This document shows, piece after piece, positions 21,571 through 25,268 of a DNA stretch of 25,268 nt. Numbering within the stretch: the first letter of the stretch is position 1; every line of letters starts with the position of its first letter. The translations under genes were made by a program, and so were the position numbers. This DNA is from an uncultured Alphaproteobacteria bacterium (lineage in GTDB: Bacteria > Pseudomonadota > Alphaproteobacteria > CAAHEQ01 > UBA3637). The stretch is from the NCBI GenBank assembly GCA_947629595.1, contig CANREI010000010.1, forward strand, positions 1 to 25,268, read 5' to 3'. The notes beneath the pieces were generated by a model. It saw nothing but the letters and a program-made list of their open reading frames with translations. It did no database searches and was not told the DNA's origin.

Positions 21571-22926
21571 ATGAAAAAGAATAAAAAAATGCTTCATCAG
21601 ACTATCACTTTATTGTCCGATAAAATTTTATCGGATAAAATTAAAGAAACCGTCAACGAGCTGTCGAGATATGAAAATAATGAAAAAATCAATGCCTTAT
21701 CGGCATTAAATACGGTTTTGGGTACGTTGGAATCGGAAGAAAACCCGCAAGCGACTCAAAATGATGGCAAACCCTTAAAATTGATTCATTCCAAGAAAAA
21801 AATGAAAAACAAACAAGAGGTGTTGAACGATATCATCAATCAATTGCCGGAAGGAAAGGCAGAAGAACAAACAAATAAAAATAATTATAAAAACAATCAT
21901 AAAAACAATATGTTAAAAAATATAATTTATGTTTTAAATGAAACAAAAAAGAAGAAAGAAACGCTTTCCGAAACGCTCACGAATGATTTAAAAAAGAAAG
22001 GGATTATTCCGCTTTGGGAACAATTGGCGGTACAACAAAAGACAAATCAATATTCAAACATTGATAAAACGCTGTTGCTTTTTGATATTCGCCGCGCGTT
22101 GGAGGAACGTGAATTTTTTTACTTTTATCAACCGCAATGGAACATCAATACCGGTGAAATTGTTTGTTTGGAAAGTTGTTTACGGTGGCGTCATCCGACA
22201 AAAGGCATTTTAGGACCCGATTTTTTTCTCACGCTTTTTGAAGGAAACAATATGTTGTTGGATTTAATGAATATTTTGTTTGAGCAAATTTTTACCGATT
22301 TAAATCAAATGAAACTCAACGGTTTAGATTCTCTCAAAATCTCAATTCATTTAACGCCCGAACAGCTGGAATTGGAATATTTGGGTGAAAGTTTAATAAT
22401 GCTGCTGGAGAGAATGAATATTCAATCATCGCAAATCGAATGCGCCGTAACGGAACGCCTTTTTCCGAAATATCCGCCTCTTTTAAGAGAAAACATAACG
22501 GTTTTAAAGGAAAACGGAATCACGCTTTGTTTAAATAATTTTGCCTCGGGCTATTCGGCATATCCTTATTTGCAGGAATTTCATTTTGATAAAATCAAGC
22601 TGGATAAAACTTATACGATGCATTTATTTGAAAATCCGCGCGAAAAGCTGATTGTGCAATCCGTGATTGATCAGGCGCGTTTATTTGACTCTCAAGCCGT
22701 GATTGACGGCATCAACTCGCCGCAAATGCTGCATTGGTTGCGACAACATAATTGCACGCTCGGGCAAGGCTGTTTGCTCGGAAAAGCACGTCCTTTGGAA
22801 GAAATGATTGACTTTTTAAAAGAATATAATACAATAAAATCCTACGGTATTGACTCGATTGAAGCGTTTTGGCGACGCAATGCGCATTTAACGCCGATAA
22901 ATACCGGTTCATGTGTTGAAGAATAA
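21571..22926 (+). CDS. Degenerate EAL-domain protein, probably not an active phosphodiesterase
   Basis: A 451-residue protein with a Lys/Asn-rich N-terminal half of unknown fold (residues 1-160, including an NKNNYKNNHKNN stretch), followed by an EAL domain (about 165-420). EAL enzymes hydrolyse cyclic-di-GMP. Several catalytic positions are changed. The EAL motif reads ESC (Glu201 kept). The usual Asn of 'SVNLS' is His260. The metal-binding Asp pair of DDFGTG reads NNFASG (Asn322, Asn323). AEGVE reads IDGIN. Glu295, Lys343 and Gln399 remain. Loss of the Asp pair predicts no hydrolysis, so a c-di-GMP sensor or protein-binding role is more likely. No GGDEF domain or membrane segment is seen. 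The ATG at 21571 follows AAAAAGGGAGA; an ATG at 21535 is open but has no such site. Confidence 0.85.
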   Translation: MKKNKKMLHQTITLLSDKILSDKIKETVNELSRYENNEKINALSALNTVLGTLESEENPQATQNDGKPLKLIHSKKKMKNKQEVLNDIINQLPEGKAEEQTNKNNYKNNHKNNMLKNIIYVLNETKKKKETLSETLTNDLKKKGIIPLWEQLAVQQKTNQYSNIDKTLLLFDIRRALEEREFFYFYQPQWNINTGEIVCLESCLRWRHPTKGILGPDFFLTLFEGNNMLLDLMNILFEQIFTDLNQMKLNGLDSLKISIHLTPEQLELEYLGESLIMLLERMNIQSSQIECAVTERLFPKYPPLLRENITVLKENGITLCLNNFASGYSAYPYLQEFHFDKIKLDKTYTMHLFENPREKLIVQSVIDQARLFDSQAVIDGINSPQMLHWLRQHNCTLGQGCLLGKARPLEEMIDFLKEYNTIKSYGIDSIEAFWRRNAHLTPINTGSCVEE

Positions 22927-22936
22927 AGGATAAAAA

Positions 22937-24232
22937 ATGGAATCAGTTAAAAAGCCGGAATTATTATTGCCGGCGGGGTCGTTGGAACGGTTAAAAACGG
23001 CGTTTTTGTATGGTGCCGATGCCGTTTATGCCGGTATGCCGGGCGTGTGTTTAAGAAATAAAATTGCTTTCAGTTACGAAGAATTGCAAGAAGGAATTGC
23101 CTTTGCGCATTCTTTAAAGAAAAAAGTTTATTTAACCGTTAATTTGTTTACGCATAATCATGATATCGCACGCGTTAAAGATTTTACGGCGCATTTGAAA
23201 ACTTTAAACCCCGACGGCGTAATTGTAGCCGATCCGGGCGTGTTCGGGCTTATTCGGCAAGAGCTTCCCGATTTGCCGCTTCATATTTCAACACAAGCCA
23301 ATGTATGTTCCTATTTAACCGTTCGTTTTTGGCAAGAGCAGGGCGCAGCCTTATGCGTGTTGGGGCGGGAAGTGCCGTTGACGGAAATGAAAGAAATTCG
23401 CGAGAAATGTCCGGATATTCGCTTGGAAGCCTTTGTTCACGGGGCGTTATGCGTCAGCTATTCGGGGCGGTGTTTGCTTTCAAACTTTATGACGGGACGC
23501 AGTGCCAATAAAGGAAATTGCGCACATGCGTGTCGGTGGCGTTATAAAGTATATAAAGCCGAAGAGCAGGCGGAAAATATGGCAGATTCAATTTATTATA
23601 TTGAAGAAGAGACGCGGCCGTTGTCGTTGATGCGCATTGATGAAGATGAAAACGGTACATATATTATGAACTCGCGCGATTTATGCTGGTTGCCGCGGTT
23701 GCCCGATATATTGCCGATCGGGCTTGATTCGTTTAAAATTGAAGGGCGCAACAAATCGCAATATTATGCGGCGGTAACGGCGCGAACGTATCGAAAAGCC
23801 ATTGACGATTGGTTTCAAAACCCGAACGATTGGCAGCCGGATAAATATATGGATGAAATATTATCTTTGCAATCGCGCGGCTATACGCTCGGATTTTTAG
23901 ACGGCAATGCCGGGCCCGAAGCGCATAATTATGATGTTTCGGCCAGTAACGGGGCTTATCGTTTTGCGGGTGTTGTGCGAACAGTTGAAAACGGGCTGTT
24001 AACGCTTGAAATTAAGCATAAAATTGTGAAAGGAATGACGCTTGAATTTTTATCGCCGTATCAGTTTGAGCCGATTAAAATAGCGGTTGAGTGTTTTTAT
24101 AACGCCGAAAACGCGGCCGAATGTCAAGAGCTTTCTGCTGGGCATTTAGGGCAGGCGGTTCAAATCCCGGTATCAGCCGAAACCGCGCGCTTATTACCGG
24201 CATTAACCGTTTGTCGCACAAAAATAAGTTAA
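22937..24232 (+). CDS. trhP: U32-family tRNA hydroxylation protein TrhP-like
   Basis: A 431-residue member of the 'peptidase U32' family. These proteins are now known to support RNA hydroxylation: TrhP (YegQ) makes 5-hydroxyuridine at tRNA position 34 using prephenate, and RlhA acts on 23S rRNA. The N-terminal TIM barrel starts PELLLPAGSLERLKTAFLYG. The U32 signature is EAFVHGALCVSYSGRCLLSN followed by FMTGRSANKGNCAHACRWRY, whose four cysteines are the likely Fe-S ligands. The length matches TrhP (about 450) rather than RlhA (about 650). The start follows AAAGGATAAAAA. It is 10 nt after the EAL gene and so is in one operon with it. A terminator follows at 24245-24280. Confidence 0.9.
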   Translation: MESVKKPELLLPAGSLERLKTAFLYGADAVYAGMPGVCLRNKIAFSYEELQEGIAFAHSLKKKVYLTVNLFTHNHDIARVKDFTAHLKTLNPDGVIVADPGVFGLIRQELPDLPLHISTQANVCSYLTVRFWQEQGAALCVLGREVPLTEMKEIREKCPDIRLEAFVHGALCVSYSGRCLLSNFMTGRSANKGNCAHACRWRYKVYKAEEQAENMADSIYYIEEETRPLSLMRIDEDENGTYIMNSRDLCWLPRLPDILPIGLDSFKIEGRNKSQYYAAVTARTYRKAIDDWFQNPNDWQPDKYMDEILSLQSRGYTLGFLDGNAGPEAHNYDVSASNGAYRFAGVVRTVENGLLTLEIKHKIVKGMTLEFLSPYQFEPIKIAVECFYNAENAAECQELSAGHLGQAVQIPVSAETARLLPALTVCRTKIS

Positions 24233-24244
24233 GCCGTTGTTTTA

Positions 24245-24280
24245 AAGCGTAGGCGTGAAAGAATGTGACACGCTTTTTTT
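24245..24280 (+). terminator. Terminator after the EAL-trhP operon
   Basis: GCGTG (24253-24257) pairs with CACGC (24269-24273), followed by a run of seven T. An alternative outer stem, AAGCGT (24245-24250) with ACGCTT (24270-24275), is also possible. Confidence 0.65.
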
Positions 24281-24323
24281 CCTTTATCGGTGCGGGTGAA
24301 GTAATAAGATACTCTCTTTTTCT

Positions 24324-24383
24324 CCTCTATCGGCGGGAGGGACAGACGGCTTTATGTCGTCTGTCGCTATGGGCCGATAGGGG
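24324..24383. repeat. Two-tier inverted repeat beside the cysteine-rich gene
   Basis: The outer arms CCTCTATCGGC (24324-24334) and GCCGATAGGGG (24373-24383) form 11 pairs. Inside, GACAGACGGC (24341-24350) and GTCGTCTGTC (24356-24365) form 10 pairs around a 5-nt TTTAT loop. Neither strand has a T-run after it, so it is not a standard intrinsic terminator. It lies just downstream of the stop of the cysteine-rich gene. A partial echo of the left arm (CCTTTATCGG) occurs at about 24281-24290. Confidence 0.7.
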
Positions 24384-24404
24384 GAAATGAGCGGCAGGCA
24401 GGCC

Positions 24405-25268
24405 TCACTCACATAAGGCGTAGTTGGAGTAGATGCGATCGGTGATGTTGATATGCCTATCGCCCAGCTCAACGTAGTACGCAAAGCCGGAATTATATCC
24501 TTCCAACCACATCGATATATTCGAACCAAAATCCGTTTGCAGATTATTTACCATAATACCATCTGTATCTACATAGTAGCTGGTATCGCCAGCACCCATA
24601 CCACACTGAGCAGTATCCCGTGTTGCTTGCTTCCTTCCTAATGCTTTACAGAACCGCTCCGCGCTCCACCAAGTCATATTACTTTTGCTACTAACAAAGC
24701 CGCTCGTTTTTCCTTCTTCTGCATCACCACGTGCATTCCTGCATTCACTTGTATAACTGTCACTATATCCAACCCCAAATTTGTTGGAAGCAAATTCCTC
24801 ATCCCAACTATATCCCCAATACAAATAACAATACTCTCCCGGGCCGCAATCGGCATTGCTTTCGCATTCTCCGACAAGCTCTACACAAGCTTTCTTTGAC
24901 TCTTTCCAGACTTTATTACTATCTGCACATTTGCATTGCTTTGTCGTTTCATCCCACGGTGCCTCCTCCGGACACATCGTGCATTTACTGCCGTTCCAAT
25001 ATGAATTTGTGCCACTACATGCGCAGCCTTCTTCGGATTCGACTGCCCCTGTCGGACAAACGCACTTTTTGCCGTCCCATACTTTTCCGCCCGTACAACC
25101 CGCGCAACAACCACCGTTACATGTTTTTTCGTCTTCCAAACATGTGCATTTGCTTTTGTCTGCACTCAACCATGTGTTTCCCGGACATTCTTCCGGCACC
25201 GGGTCATCATCTTGCGACTCATCACCGGAGTTCGGATCCGTTACCGGTCCCTCCGGTCGCGGAATGCC
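24405..25268 (-). CDS. Cysteine-rich, probably secreted protein with lectin-like C-terminus (5' part outside window)
   Basis: The frame is open to the right window edge, so only the last 287 residues are seen. A GTG at 25199 could be read as a start, but the frame continues upstream through an acidic Pro/Asp linker and is clearly part of a larger protein. Five short modules follow with the pattern C-x(2-4)-G/x-x-W-x(3-6)-K-x-C, often C-x-C (for example CTGGKVWDGKKCVC and CPEEAPWDETTKQCKC), then ECESNADCGPGEYC. The final 90 residues (MTWWSAERFCKALG ... YYVELGDRHINITDR ... NYALCE) resemble C-type-lectin-like or DUF1566-like surface domains; this is a loose resemblance. The cysteine content suggests disulfides outside the cytoplasm. 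The function is unknown, with adhesion a guess. Confidence 0.75.
   Translation of the reverse strand, partial: GIPRPEGPVTDPNSGDESQDDDPVPEECPGNTWLSADKSKCTCLEDEKTCNGGCCAGCTGGKVWDGKKCVCPTGAVESEEGCACSGTNSYWNGSKCTMCPEEAPWDETTKQCKCADSNKVWKESKKACVELVGECESNADCGPGEYCYLYWGYSWDEEFASNKFGVGYSDSYTSECRNARGDAEEGKTSGFVSSKSNMTWWSAERFCKALGRKQATRDTAQCGMGAGDTSYYVDTDGIMVNNLQTDFGSNISMWLEGYNSGFAYYVELGDRHINITDRIYSNYALCE

Noticed and set aside
24324..24383. Inverted repeat read as an intrinsic terminator
   Set aside because: Neither strand has a T-run after the outer stem; the trhP terminator is already present at 24245-24280.
25197..25199. GTG as the start of the cysteine-rich protein
   Set aside because: The frame stays open to the window edge through a Pro/Asp linker, and no ribosome binding site or signal peptide follows the GTG.
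1..25268. CRISPR array, insertion sequence, prophage or integrase
   Set aside because: No regularly spaced direct repeats, transposase, integrase or phage genes were seen on either strand.

Overview
The window reads as an AT-rich alphaproteobacterial chromosome segment, most likely from an uncultured host- or gut-associated lineage; this placement is an inference from gene content. The markers are a PopZ/DUF2497 protein beside a TolC-type channel, the short single-domain HprK of the alphaproteobacterial regulatory PTS (hprK-EIIA(Man)-HPr), Hfq with the alphaproteobacterial RRDG-type loop next to hflX, and a ValRS of the 'type 2' (actinobacterial/rickettsial) kind. Most of the DNA is ordinary core genome. 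There is no CRISPR array, insertion sequence or integrase.

Layout. 1-1589 (-): 5' part of valS. 1680-2714 (-): Stealth-type sugar-phosphate transferase with a membrane anchor. 2836-2910 (+): tRNA-Val(CAC), ending in a bidirectional terminator that also encodes the last codons of an XRE regulator (2924-3499, -). 3583-4566 (-): 4Fe-4S RlmC/RlmD-like uracil methyltransferase, divergent from lysS (class II, 4712-6190, +). 6250-8163 (+): small membrane protein, tRNA-Arg(CCU), hprK, EIIA(Man), HPr and a 5'-truncated ankyrin remnant. 8231-8386 (-): tRNA-Asn and tRNA-Cys. 8506-10228 (+): tolC and popZ. 10239-10991 (-): comF. 11038-12250 (+): alpha/beta hydrolase and TspO. 12247-13849 (-): secreted endonuclease I and endonuclease IV. 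13919-14752 (-): exported YwqK/MORN_2 repeat protein. 14925-17207 (+): hfq, hflX, RNHCP zinc protein, GNAT acetyltransferase. 17214-18528 (-): two-subunit CoA-transferase. 18592-21334 (-): gpmI and envC. 21571-24232 (+): degenerate EAL protein and a U32 tRNA-hydroxylation protein. 24405-25268 (-): 3' part of a large cysteine-rich, probably secreted protein.

Promoters are easy to see: most transcription units start with a TTGACA-like box, a 17-bp spacer and a TATAAT-like box. Three genes (comF, the YwqK-repeat gene and the CoA-transferase alpha subunit) have such a promoter ending exactly 6 bp before the ATG and no ribosome binding site, which predicts leaderless mRNAs. TTG starts are likely for endA, hflX and envC.

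I found no convincing new multi-gene defence or mobile system. The best leads are an EAL protein whose catalytic Asp pair is Asn-Asn, an Hfq lacking key proximal-face and rim residues, the leaderless promoter group, the tRNA-Arg/hprK junction, the ankyrin remnant abutting ptsH, and a two-tier inverted repeat beside the cysteine-rich gene.
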